Below, in pieces: positions 1-8,970 of a stretch of DNA of 12,677 nt. The notes beneath the pieces were generated by a model that was given only the letters and a program-made list of their open reading frames with translations, was not told where the DNA came from and did no database searches. Source of the DNA: Gammaproteobacteria bacterium (GTDB taxonomy: Bacteria; Pseudomonadota; Gammaproteobacteria; UBA12402); contig JANQHY010000080.1 of assembly GCA_028282395.1 (NCBI GenBank), positions 1 through 12,677 on the forward strand, in the 5' to 3' direction. The position numbers and the translations under genes are program-made. How positions within the stretch are numbered: the stretch's first letter is position 1; every line of letters begins with the position of its first letter.

Positions 1-1995
1 CGGCAAATCCTGCTCACTATTGTGATGATTTTGTTTCTCATAGTTATTTTTAACTTCAAGGACAATAGTAAAAATAACTGCCACCAGTGACGTAAAAAGG
101 CCTGAATACGTCTCTGCAATATGATCTTTATCTTGAGCAGAGAGATTCTCATCCATACCGCCACGAATCAGGCGATCAAATAAACCGCCAAAAAAACCTA
201 CAAGCGCAGCCGCAACTAAAACAATCAGGAGATGGCTACGTGATGGTATTAAACTCTTTAAAAACTCTTTGGAACATAGCTTATCTACATTATGGGTTGC
301 CGGATTATACGCTGTCATATACCATAAAAGCGCAATGAAAGCGGCAAGGCCGTAAGCAACATCATTGGTACTTTTTTTACCGGTAAAGTCAGCATAGGCA
401 TCAATAAACGGTATCATAGAGACAGTCAGCATAACGAGTATCCGACGATATTGGTGAGAGAAACTTGTTATTGGAATGATTTGATTATCCGTGTGATTTA
501 GCGCATCGAAATCTTGACGTCTGTTAATAATTCCATGCATAATTTCGATCATTCTTTTGTTTGGATCAGGTTCTTTGTTTATCCTAAGATGCGTTGTGCG
601 CAGGAAGTGGCTATAGGTCATCTGGATAGCTTTCACTACTACCGAGACAACGGCAGTAGTTTGCAAGAGAATTTGTGTACCTGCCTTAGAAAAATCCTCT
701 TCAGACATCACATCTTCAAAGAAACCTTTCATTAAAACATAGGAAGCAGAGCTGCTAATTAATATACCCGCAAAAGTCAAAAAAAGCACAACGAACATTT
801 TGACTTTCTCATTCCCTGATAACTCTAATTCTTTTAACCTTTGGAAAAGCTCCTTCATCTTATTTACATTATATAACGCATGCTTAGCATCATCGCCATA
901 CAGACAAGCTTTATCAAATAAATAGATAAGACCAAGAAATATACTCAGTACGTAAACATTCTGCTCCGGCACTGAATGATCTTCATGGAGTATTTCGGAC
1001 AACTTATGAATAAGTGGCAAAGTATAGCTGGTATGCATCATAATATTGAGCAGATTAACTCCCACGCGTGCTGCATGTAGCGCTAGCTTTCTTTTAATAC
1101 CCTGTTGCGCATAGTTCTGAGCCTGAAAAAATAGTTCATCTTCTCTAAAAATAGAGTGCTTTCGATGATGCAACATTGCCTGTCCAGCCCCACCACACAT
1201 TTGGACCGCAATAGCAATCGAAGCAATGGATAGTAAAAGATAGCCCGCTGTTTTATCATCGATATCTTCAAATGCACGTAGAATTTCACCACTTATTAAC
1301 GCACCATCTCCGACTGCAGCAATAAAAACAACAAGAAGCGTAGAAGCCCATAAACTATGCTCGTTTGAATCACGCCCAAATGTTACATCAGAATGTCCAA
1401 CTGAACTTGCGTTATCACTATTATCATGCTTTGCTTTTTGCTCAAGCATATGGTGAATCTCTGCCCAATTAATATACCATAATGACGGCGTAGCCGCTAA
1501 CGCATAAATAAATGCTGGAACAGGATTGCCCACCTTAAGCAACTCTTGAAAAGTGACCGATGTCTCAAAAAAGGTCTCACTATAACCACTCAGAAATGCG
1601 ACGGTTTTCCATGATGAATGTTCACATGTATGACGACTTGGCATGAACTTTCTTATAAAGCTCTCTGAGTGATCATTATTTCCAGCTCGAATGAGCTGCC
1701 TAGCGGAATTATTGGATTGATTACGCAAATACTGTAATGAGCGGTTACTACGACGATTATTGCGCGCATCGTTATCTAGATCAGACTGTTCCGCTCTAGT
1801 ATGGTAAGCAATGAAAACAACAATCAAAGAAAAGTAGACAAGAAGCGGTACGCCAATACCCAAATAGAGCCCAACATTGCTTGAGTTTTCATCATGAGGT
1901 GATAGGGTTGGCGATGGTGTGGTGTTATTATGCCAAGAAGAGTCATTTGCTATAAACATATTATTAAAGAAATAGCCAAGTGTTTTATTAAACAT
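1..1995 (-). CDS. Large multi-pass membrane protein of unknown function (3' end outside window)
   Basis: I do not recognise the family. The minus strand is open without a stop for 665 codons from an ATG at 1995-1993 to the left edge, so the C-terminus is missing. The start is supported by AGGA seven bases upstream. The protein has no cleavable signal peptide. Hydrophobic segments lie at about residues 41-64, 215-235, 250-268, 309-327, 346-365, 398-420, 440-457, 518-536, 547-563, 588-606 and 630-647, with a weaker one at 158-177, giving roughly 11-12 membrane spans. Residues 65-130 form a hydrophilic loop rich in Asn, Arg and Ser, and the loop at 185-214 is Asp/Asn/His-rich. Spans at 215, 398 and 588 each begin a similar hairpin (span, acidic loop of about 20-25 residues, span), spaced about 185 residues apart, which suggests internal duplication. 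No catalytic or transporter signature was seen. That it is a real gene is nearly certain; its function is unknown. Confidence 0.9.
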   Translation of the reverse strand, partial: MFNKTLGYFFNNMFIANDSSWHNNTTPSPTLSPHDENSSNVGLYLGIGVPLLVYFSLIVVFIAYHTRAEQSDLDNDARNNRRSNRSLQYLRNQSNNSARQLIRAGNNDHSESFIRKFMPSRHTCEHSSWKTVAFLSGYSETFFETSVTFQELLKVGNPVPAFIYALAATPSLWYINWAEIHHMLEQKAKHDNSDNASSVGHSDVTFGRDSNEHSLWASTLLVVFIAAVGDGALISGEILRAFEDIDDKTAGYLLLSIASIAIAVQMCGGAGQAMLHHRKHSIFREDELFFQAQNYAQQGIKRKLALHAARVGVNLLNIMMHTSYTLPLIHKLSEILHEDHSVPEQNVYVLSIFLGLIYLFDKACLYGDDAKHALYNVNKMKELFQRLKELELSGNEKVKMFVVLFLTFAGILISSSASYVLMKGFFEDVMSEEDFSKAGTQILLQTTAVVSVVVKAIQMTYSHFLRTTHLRINKEPDPNKRMIEIMHGIINRRQDFDALNHTDNQIIPITSFSHQYRRILVMLTVSMIPFIDAYADFTGKKSTNDVAYGLAAFIALLWYMTAYNPATHNVDKLCSKEFLKSLIPSRSHLLIVLVAAALVGFFGGLFDRLIRGGMDENLSAQDKDHIAETYSGLFTSLVAVIFTIVLEVKNNYEKQNHHNSEQDLP

Positions 1996-2035
1996 CGTTC
2001 GTTCCTATTTTTGTAAGATATTAAATAATTAATTT

Positions 2036-2095
2036 GCAGGAAATCTACCATATATTTTTATTAATAAAAAGTAATATATTATTTAATATATAGTA
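2036..2095. promoter_or_regulatory. AT-rich palindromic region upstream of the membrane protein gene
   Basis: This stretch is almost entirely A and T. It holds a perfect 16-base palindrome at 2055-2070 (TTTTTATTAATAAAAA) and an 18-base inverted repeat at 2074-2091 (ATATATTA, two T, TAATATAT). It lies between the minus-strand membrane protein gene and the plus-strand 38-codon ORF, so it probably carries promoters in one or both directions. No single -35/-10 pair stands out. The palindromes could be a regulator operator, or simply a result of the extreme base composition. Confidence 0.35.
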
Positions 2096-2158
2096 AATTT
2101 AGAATTAGTTAGTGATTGATCTTGGCGAGGTGATCATTATCAATACAGGAGTGTTTAT

Positions 2159-2275
2159 ATGATAGACGAATTTACGGCTCACTTGACACCGCTACTCTCT
2201 TTGGGGCCATTAAGAAATTCAGAAAATATTGAAATTAATATGATGAAGAGAATATATCGACTCTTTCTATTCTAA
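2159..2275 (+). CDS. Possible 38-residue small protein
   Basis: A short frame starts with ATG at 2159 and ends with TAA at 2273-2275. Its main support is the ribosome binding site: AGGAG at 2147-2151, seven bases before the ATG. The peptide begins MIDEFTAHLT and ends MKRIYRLFLF, with a basic and aromatic C-terminus. I recognise no family. A hairpin follows eight bases after the stop. It is divergent from the membrane protein gene and convergent with clpB. It could be a small peptide, a leader, or the edge of a decayed gene. Comparison with relatives is needed before it is called a gene with confidence. Confidence 0.4.
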   Translation: MIDEFTAHLTPLLSLGPLRNSENIEINMMKRIYRLFLF

Positions 2276-2282
2276 TCAGACC

Positions 2283-2307
2283 CCCTCCCACTTTCTGTGG
2301 AAGAGGG
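2283..2307. terminator. Hairpin between convergent small ORF and clpB
   Basis: CCCTC plus CCAC (2283-2291) pairs with GTGG plus GAGGG (2297-2307) around a five-base loop, with a two-A bulge at 2301-2302. It lies just after the stop of the small plus-strand ORF and about 35 bases past the clpB stop, where a shared bidirectional terminator would be expected. Neither strand has a long T tract after it (plus strand: CATTTAAAT), so any intrinsic termination would be weak. Confidence 0.4.
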
Positions 2308-2341
2308 CATTTAAATACTAATTGATTTGCGGATAGATACG

Positions 2342-4924
2342 CTACTTTTTAGTAAATGTCAGAACACCCTCCTTACAATCAACTTCAATGGTATCGCCTG
2401 ACATAAACTCACCACCAAGAAGCGATTGCGCTAATGGGTTTTCCAATTGCTGCTGAATCATCCGCTTCAGTGGTCGTGCACCATATACTGGATCAAAGCC
2501 AGTCTCAGCCAGATGATCTAATGCTGCTGCGGTTAAATCCAACTCAATATGCTGCTGTGCAAGTCGCGCACTTAAGGCTGCCAACTGAATTTTGGCAATA
2601 GCGCTAATATTCTCCCGCCCTAACGGATGGAATACAACCGCATCATCAAGACGGTTAATAAACTCAGGGCGAAAGTGATTACCCACCTCTTCCATCACTG
2701 CCTGCTTCATTTCGTTATAGGGCTTATCGCTCATCTGTTGGATAAGATGAGAGCCAAGATTAGAGGTCATAACAATCACACTATTTTTAAAATCAACTGT
2801 ACGGCCATGACCATCCGTCAAACGACCATCGTCAAGCACTTGCAACAAGATATTAAAAACATCCCTATGCGCTTTTTCAATCTCATCAAGTAGAATTAAT
2901 GAATAGGGTCTTCTTCGCACCGCTTCAGTCAAATAGCCGCCTTGTTCGTAGCCGACATAACCTGGCGGTGCGCCAATTAAACGTGCAACCGCATGCTTCT
3001 CCATATACTCTGACATATCGAGACGAATCATTGCCTCTTCGGTATCAAATAGGAAGACCGTTAAGGCCTTACACAGCTCGGTCTTCCCCACACCCGTTGG
3101 CCCAAGAAACATAAAGCTACCAATTGGACGGTTGGGATCAGATAGTCCCGCACGCGAGCGTCGAATGCTGTTGGCAACAATGTTGACCGCTTCATCTTGA
3201 GCAATGACTCTCTGATGAAGAAAGTCCTCCATCTGTAGAAGTTTCTCTCGCTCACCTTCGAGCAGTTTTGTCACCGGAATGCCAGTCCAACGTGACACCA
3301 CATCAGCAATCTCTTCGGCACCCACCTGGTGGCGTAGAAGTTGATGGGGATCACCACCACCATCGCCTGACTCTTCTGCTTGCGACAAACGCTTTTCTAA
3401 TTCAGGAATGGTGCCATATTGCAACTCAGACATCTTCGATAAATCACCACGACGACTAGCATTCTCCATCTCCAGCCGCGCTTGTTCCAATGACTCTTTA
3501 ATCTGTTGTGTATCCTGAAGTGACGCTTTCTCTTTTTTCCAGATCTCTTCGAGGTCACTATACTCACGACCAAGCTTGTCAATATCCGCCTGCAGATCGC
3601 TAAGACGTTTTTTTGATGCCTGATCCTGCTCTTTTTTTAGCGCTTCCGCTTCAATTTTTAGCTGGATAAGGCGACGCTCAAGTTTATCCATTGCCTCCGG
3701 CTTAGAGTCGATCTCCATACGAATGCGACTGGCCGCCTCATCAATCAGATCAATGGCCTTATCCGGTAGTTGTCGTGAAGTAATATAGCGCTGTGAAAGC
3801 TGCACAGCGGCAACAATTGCCGAATCGGTAATGTGGACACCATGGTGCAACTCATAACGCTCCTTCAATCCACGTAGAATAGCAATCGCATCACTTTCAC
3901 TCGGTTCATCAATTAAAACCATTTGGAAACGACGTTCCAATGCCGCATCTTTTTCAAGATACTGGCGATATTCATCAAGCGTTGTTGCACCAATACAGTG
4001 CAACTCTCCGCGTGCCAAAGCTGGCTTCAACATATTCCCTGCATCAATCGCACCTTCAGCTTTACCCGCTCCAACGATTGTATGCAACTCATCAATAAAG
4101 AGAATAATTGTCCCCTCTTCTTTACTAACCTCTTTTAATACTGCTTTTAAGCGCTCTTCAAATTCACCACGAAATTTCGCCCCTGCCAACAATGAACCCA
4201 TATCAAGACTCAGTACACGGCGATTTTTTAACCCTTCAGGCACTTCACCATTAATAATACGTTGGGCTAATCCCTCAACGATTGCTGTTTTACCAACACC
4301 TGGCTCACCCACAAGTACTGGGTTATTTTTTGTCCGTCGTTGCAAGACTTGAATCGCGCGGCGAATTTCATCATCACGGCCAATCACTGGATCAAGTTTA
4401 CCGGCTTCAGCACGCTCAGTTAGATCAATAGTATATTTACCCAATGCACCACGTGTTGTTTCAACATTTTGATCATTTACCTGCTCACCGCTACGCATCT
4501 GCTCAATCGCTTGGGCAATTTTTTCACGTTTGCCGCCATACTTCTTTAATAGATCCGTTAATGAATCTTTACCTTCTACAACGGCCATCACAAACCACTC
4601 GCTGGCAATATATTGATCGCCATGCTTTTGCGCTAACTTATCGGTAACATTGAGCAAGCTATTCAAACTATTAGAGACATGAACTTCGCCGCCCACCCCT
4701 TCTACTTTAGGGAGTCGTGATAATGCCTCATCAACGGCGCGTGAGAACCCTTCAACTTCAACATTTGCTGCATTCAGAAGTGGCCGCACCGACCCGCCTT
4801 GCTGATTCATTAATGCCGCCATCAGATGGGTGGGCTCAATAAATTGATTGTCATTTCCCAACGCTAAAGACTGCGCCTCAGCAATAGCTTCCTGAAATTT
4901 ACTCGTTAGTTTATCAAAACGCAT
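2342..4924 (-). CDS. clpB: ATP-dependent disaggregase ClpB (Hsp100)
   Basis: ClpB is a cytoplasmic hexameric AAA+ chaperone that, with DnaK/DnaJ/GrpE, threads aggregated proteins through its pore and so reactivates them. The 860 residues match the family's usual length (about 857). An N-terminal Clp_N double repeat covers about 1-145. AAA module 1 has Walker A GEPGVGKT at 206-213, Walker B FIDE at 276-279 and arginine fingers R331/R332. The coiled-coil middle domain that contacts DnaK spans about 410-525. AAA module 2 has Walker A GPTGVGKT at 608-615, Walker B ILLDE near 677-681, pore loop GYVGYEQGG at 655-663 and sensor 2 GARPLKR at 815-821. Pore loop 1 reads KFRG, with Phe251 where E. coli has Tyr, a conservative change. 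The ATG is preceded by GAGGTG at good spacing. It has its own heat-shock-type promoter and appears monocistronic. All key residues are present. Confidence 0.99.
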   Translation of the reverse strand: MRFDKLTSKFQEAIAEAQSLALGNDNQFIEPTHLMAALMNQQGGSVRPLLNAANVEVEGFSRAVDEALSRLPKVEGVGGEVHVSNSLNSLLNVTDKLAQKHGDQYIASEWFVMAVVEGKDSLTDLLKKYGGKREKIAQAIEQMRSGEQVNDQNVETTRGALGKYTIDLTERAEAGKLDPVIGRDDEIRRAIQVLQRRTKNNPVLVGEPGVGKTAIVEGLAQRIINGEVPEGLKNRRVLSLDMGSLLAGAKFRGEFEERLKAVLKEVSKEEGTIILFIDELHTIVGAGKAEGAIDAGNMLKPALARGELHCIGATTLDEYRQYLEKDAALERRFQMVLIDEPSESDAIAILRGLKERYELHHGVHITDSAIVAAVQLSQRYITSRQLPDKAIDLIDEAASRIRMEIDSKPEAMDKLERRLIQLKIEAEALKKEQDQASKKRLSDLQADIDKLGREYSDLEEIWKKEKASLQDTQQIKESLEQARLEMENASRRGDLSKMSELQYGTIPELEKRLSQAEESGDGGGDPHQLLRHQVGAEEIADVVSRWTGIPVTKLLEGEREKLLQMEDFLHQRVIAQDEAVNIVANSIRRSRAGLSDPNRPIGSFMFLGPTGVGKTELCKALTVFLFDTEEAMIRLDMSEYMEKHAVARLIGAPPGYVGYEQGGYLTEAVRRRPYSLILLDEIEKAHRDVFNILLQVLDDGRLTDGHGRTVDFKNSVIVMTSNLGSHLIQQMSDKPYNEMKQAVMEEVGNHFRPEFINRLDDAVVFHPLGRENISAIAKIQLAALSARLAQQHIELDLTAAALDHLAETGFDPVYGARPLKRMIQQQLENPLAQSLLGGEFMSGDTIEVDCKEGVLTFTKK

Positions 4925-4960
4925 CGTTCACCTCACTTTTCTCTCGCCTCATATTAATAA

Positions 4961-4988
4961 ACATGGGGACAGATAAAAAAAATACAAC
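4961..4988 (-). promoter_or_regulatory. Sigma32 (RpoH) heat-shock promoter of clpB
   Basis: Read on the minus strand, GTTGTAT (4988-4982), a 13-base spacer and CCCCATGT (4968-4961) match the RpoH consensus CTTGAAA / CCCCATnT. The -10 part is a full match; the -35 part is partial. The predicted transcript would start near 4954, giving a leader of about 30 bases before the clpB ATG. ClpB is an established RpoH target in gammaproteobacteria, so position and function agree. Confidence 0.8.
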
Positions 4989-5097
4989 CCCCTTTTTATT
5001 GTTTTCCCTTTCTGCTTGCAAGTACTGTGGAACGATGGAGTTAGGTATCGCGTGACAACGATCAGGTAGCGATAGAGAACATCTTCTAATAAACTGT

Positions 5098-5874
5098 CTA
5101 TTCCACTACACAACCCAATGCAACCAATAAGTCCGCGCAGGCGCTATCAGAAATAATCAGACATTTGACCGCATCCGCAGAGATGTTAATATTGGCAAGC
5201 TGCGCATAACGCATATCAATATCATTACCAGAAATAACATTAAATGTCGCTGCAGAGAGCGCTGCTCCCTGAAAATTTGCCTGATCAAGGTCGCAATTAT
5301 CGAAAGTGGCATAATTGAAATTACTCTCTATCAGCTCACAGTGGCTTAAATTAACATTTTTAAAAAGTGCATAGGAAAAATTACAGTCATGGGCAGAAAA
5401 CTGATTGATAATCACCTTATTAGAAACAATATGAGAAAAGGTAGTGGTATCAAAATTCACACCAACCATTTTGCACGTTTTCATTTCACAACCATAAAGT
5501 GAGGCACGTTTAAAATCGACTCGCGTTAAATCGCAACGGATAAACTTACTCATGTTAATATCGCAGTAGGAGAAATCAACTGTAGTATCATTTTCAGAGT
5601 GGTAAAAGCGACAATTGATAAATTCACAATCACGCAAGGGTTGACTGTTAAAGCGACAATCATGAAAAAAACAGTCTGAAAAAGTAAGGCTGCGCATGCC
5701 CTCACCATTAAAGCGACAGTGCTCAAACTCGCAATTATCGAAATTGAGATTCTCGATCTCTTCACCTGTTAACGTCTGATTACGAAAAGAGAAGTTCTCA
5801 ATATTGTCGCTAGTATCAATTAACTCAGCTAATGATTGACCATCAACTCTCTGTCGTTTCGGCTCATCGGACAT
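5098..5874 (-). CDS. Qnr-like pentapeptide-repeat protein
   Basis: This is a right-handed quadrilateral beta-helix protein built from pentapeptide repeats with Phe/Leu/Met at every fifth position. The central residues run at 45-90, 101-146 and 166-211 in strict steps of five, then loosely at about 221-236. The two breaks, at about 91-100 and 147-165, fall where Qnr proteins carry loops A and B. The segment CELIESNF (179-186), the following repeats to F211, and the C-terminus (VK at 236-237, then LLVALG at 249-254) line up with the Qnr arrangement (CELWENRW, then VK and a terminal LLxxLG dimerisation helix). At 258 residues it is about 40 longer than Qnr (about 218), all of it N-terminal. Qnr and MfpA proteins bind DNA gyrase or topoisomerase IV and can protect them from quinolones; whether this one does cannot be told from sequence. 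It starts 19 bases after eno, so co-transcription is likely. The ribosome binding site is weak. Confidence 0.93.
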   Translation of the reverse strand: MSDEPKRQRVDGQSLAELIDTSDNIENFSFRNQTLTGEEIENLNFDNCEFEHCRFNGEGMRSLTFSDCFFHDCRFNSQPLRDCEFINCRFYHSENDTTVDFSYCDINMSKFIRCDLTRVDFKRASLYGCEMKTCKMVGVNFDTTTFSHIVSNKVIINQFSAHDCNFSYALFKNVNLSHCELIESNFNYATFDNCDLDQANFQGAALSAATFNVISGNDIDMRYAQLANINISADAVKCLIISDSACADLLVALGCVVE

Positions 5875-5893
5875 ACTGTTTACTCAAACTACG

Positions 5894-7186
<1,293 letters not shown>

Positions 7187-7241
7187 TCAGTCTCTATTGA
7201 TGCGACTGCACTCGTATGCTCCGGTGCAGATGGATGGCGGC

Positions 7242-7270
7242 ATTATAACAGTGCCAGACTAAATTGCCAA
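7242..7270 (-). promoter_or_regulatory. Sigma70 promoter of eno
   Basis: On the minus strand, TTGGCA (7270-7265) and TATAAT (7247-7242) are separated by exactly 17 bases. The -10 is perfect and the -35 has four of six consensus bases. The -35 lies inside the last codons of hda, so eno should have strong independent expression while still receiving read-through from the upstream operon. Transcription would begin near 7235, about 58 bases before the eno ATG. Confidence 0.85.
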
Positions 7271-7948
7271 AGTCTGTTTGACAAATGGCACTGTCAATTT
7301 GCGCTTCTGCTGTAATGATGCCTGATCAAGTTGCGCTAATGCTGCCATCAATGCCCCCATGCTGCGATCATAATGGTTGAGGAGAAAATTACCTACCTTC
7401 GGTGGCAGATCAAATCCACGTGCTTGCGCATGAAGCGTCAATGCTGCCAATCGTCCTGACTCTGATAACGGCTGTAGCTGTAAGGTGACCCCCCAACTTA
7501 AGCGTGATCGTAGGTCAGCTAGCTTTACCGCTATCCGTGTTGGCGCCTGTTCAGCACTCACGACCAAATGACTCCCTGCTGCACGCAAGCGATTATAAAG
7601 ATCAAATAACGCCTGCTCCCAATCCGGGTAACCAGCAATATAGGTCAAGTCATCAATACAGATAAGCTGGCACTGTTCGAGATCCTGTAGCAGAACTGGA
7701 TCAAGCTTGATAATTTCTGCCATGGGCAGATAAAGCGCGCGCCAATTCTGACTACCAACAAGATGGCAACAGGCCTGCAGTAAATGGCTTTTGCCACTCT
7801 CTTTCGCCCCCCACAGATAGATAAATGGCTCCCCTTGCGGCTCCATTAACGCTTTAAGAAGCGCAACAGCCTGCTCATTACGACCATTATAGAAATTATC
7901 GAAGGTGGCATGACTGCGTAAACCCACTCCTAACGCATTCTGCTTCAT
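7259..7948 (-). CDS. hda: DnaA regulatory inactivator Hda
   Basis: Hda is a DnaA-like AAA+ protein that, bound to the DNA-loaded sliding clamp, stimulates hydrolysis of DnaA-ATP and so prevents re-initiation of replication (RIDA). The protein has 229 residues, the usual length. Walker A is GAKESGKS at 47-54, Walker B ICIDD at 96-100, and the Box VII arginine finger is R149 in RSRLSWG. Sensor 2 is in DRSMGALM (194-201), and the C-terminus QKRKLTVPFVK (214-224) is typical. The N-terminus is odd. Where Hda proteins carry a clamp-binding motif such as QLPL or QLSLPL, this one reads MKQNALGVGL, keeping Gln and the last Leu but lacking the inner Leu and Pro. There is no alternative in-frame start upstream before a stop. 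It follows perM with a seven-base gap. Identity is firm; clamp binding is in doubt. Confidence 0.95.
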   Translation of the reverse strand: MKQNALGVGLRSHATFDNFYNGRNEQAVALLKALMEPQGEPFIYLWGAKESGKSHLLQACCHLVGSQNWRALYLPMAEIIKLDPVLLQDLEQCQLICIDDLTYIAGYPDWEQALFDLYNRLRAAGSHLVVSAEQAPTRIAVKLADLRSRLSWGVTLQLQPLSESGRLAALTLHAQARGFDLPPKVGNFLLNHYDRSMGALMAALAQLDQASLQQKRKLTVPFVKQTLAI

Positions 7949-7955
7949 ATTATAC

Positions 7956-8969
7956 TCAATCCACCTTCACACAATCAAAATAGAGACTACGTAACAATAC
8001 CATAATGACTGCAGCAATCGGTAGCGCCAATAACATCCCGGTAAAGCCAAAAAGCACACCACCAGCAATGACGGCAAAAATAACGGCGACCGGATGCAGA
8101 CCAATCCGATTACCAATTAACAGTGGCTGCAGAACATAACTCTCCAACACATGACCAATGCCAAATACTACCACGACATAGAACAGGTGCAGCCAATCAT
8201 GATAGCTAGCAAATGCATCAATCAGTGCCACCGCAAAACCAATGGCAATACCGAGATAAGGAACAATCGTTAAAATACCGGTGGCGATACCAATAACTAG
8301 CGCAAATTCAAGACCGGCAAACATTAAACCCATCGCATAAAAAATTGCTAATGCAATCATGACCAGTAACTGTCCACGAAAAAATGCTGATAATACCTCA
8401 CCACAATCGTTCACCATCTGCAAAACTTTTTCGCGGTAGAGAGAAGGCAAGACTGCTCTAAACGCCGCTGTCACCCGCTCCCAATCCCGCATCAAATAGA
8501 TAGCAACAATCGGTATCAATACTAAGTTAATGGCAAATTCTACCAATACTTTTCCCGATCCTAGCACGGCCAACCACACATGTTTGGCAACATTGCCACT
8601 AGCCTGCACATGCTCTAACAGTAGCTGTTTCATCGCCGCCGGATCAATTTGCAGATGGAACCGCTTCTGTGCCCAAGCAAGAATATCAGGAATGTGCATC
8701 GCCAATAGCCAGAATTGTTTCTCCAACATTGGAATCAATAACAGCAATAACACAACCAAGACCACTAACCCTACCAAGAAAACTGCAGCAATACTCAAAG
8801 TACGTGGCAATTTGCATCGCTCCATCACATCAATCAGTGGATTGAGAATGTAGGCTAAAATCACACCAATAGCAAAAGGCATTACTACCGGCGCCATGTA
8901 ATAGAGCACTACCGCAAAAACGACAATGGCAAGTAGCAGCCATAGCGCCTGTCTCTCTGTCAATTTCAT
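7956..8969 (-). CDS. perM: PerM-type AI-2E family transporter (permease)
   Basis: This is an inner-membrane protein of the AI-2E transporter family (PerM/YfgO-like), 337 residues from the chosen start. Spans lie at about 8-25, 27-45, 58-80, 143-160, 200-218, 222-242, 262-283, 290-307 and 309-328. The family pattern is visible in VPYLG (236-240), the LQPLLIGNRIGLHP region (280-293) and GFTGMLLALPIAA (308-320). The transported substrate of this subgroup is not established. I chose ATG at 8969 because AAGGAG sits six bases before it and it directly follows the kdsB stop. The frame could be extended eight codons to a TTG at 8993 inside kdsB, but that start has no comparable binding site. The gene lies next to hda, as PerM relatives lie near hda in other gammaproteobacteria. 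Confidence 0.93.
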   Translation of the reverse strand: MKLTERQALWLLLAIVVFAVVLYYMAPVVMPFAIGVILAYILNPLIDVMERCKLPRTLSIAAVFLVGLVVLVVLLLLLIPMLEKQFWLLAMHIPDILAWAQKRFHLQIDPAAMKQLLLEHVQASGNVAKHVWLAVLGSGKVLVEFAINLVLIPIVAIYLMRDWERVTAAFRAVLPSLYREKVLQMVNDCGEVLSAFFRGQLLVMIALAIFYAMGLMFAGLEFALVIGIATGILTIVPYLGIAIGFAVALIDAFASYHDWLHLFYVVVVFGIGHVLESYVLQPLLIGNRIGLHPVAVIFAVIAGGVLFGFTGMLLALPIAAVIMVLLRSLYFDCVKVD

Positions 8970-8970
8970 C

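Noticed and set aside
2116..2143. TTGATC-N16-TATCAA as a promoter for the 38-codon ORF
   Set aside because: A start about seven bases after this -10 would leave out the ribosome binding site at 2147-2151.
5046..5074. Hairpin TATCGC / GCGATA after the pentapeptide gene as a terminator
   Set aside because: The arms are only six bases with a 17-base loop and no T tract, so intrinsic termination is not supported.
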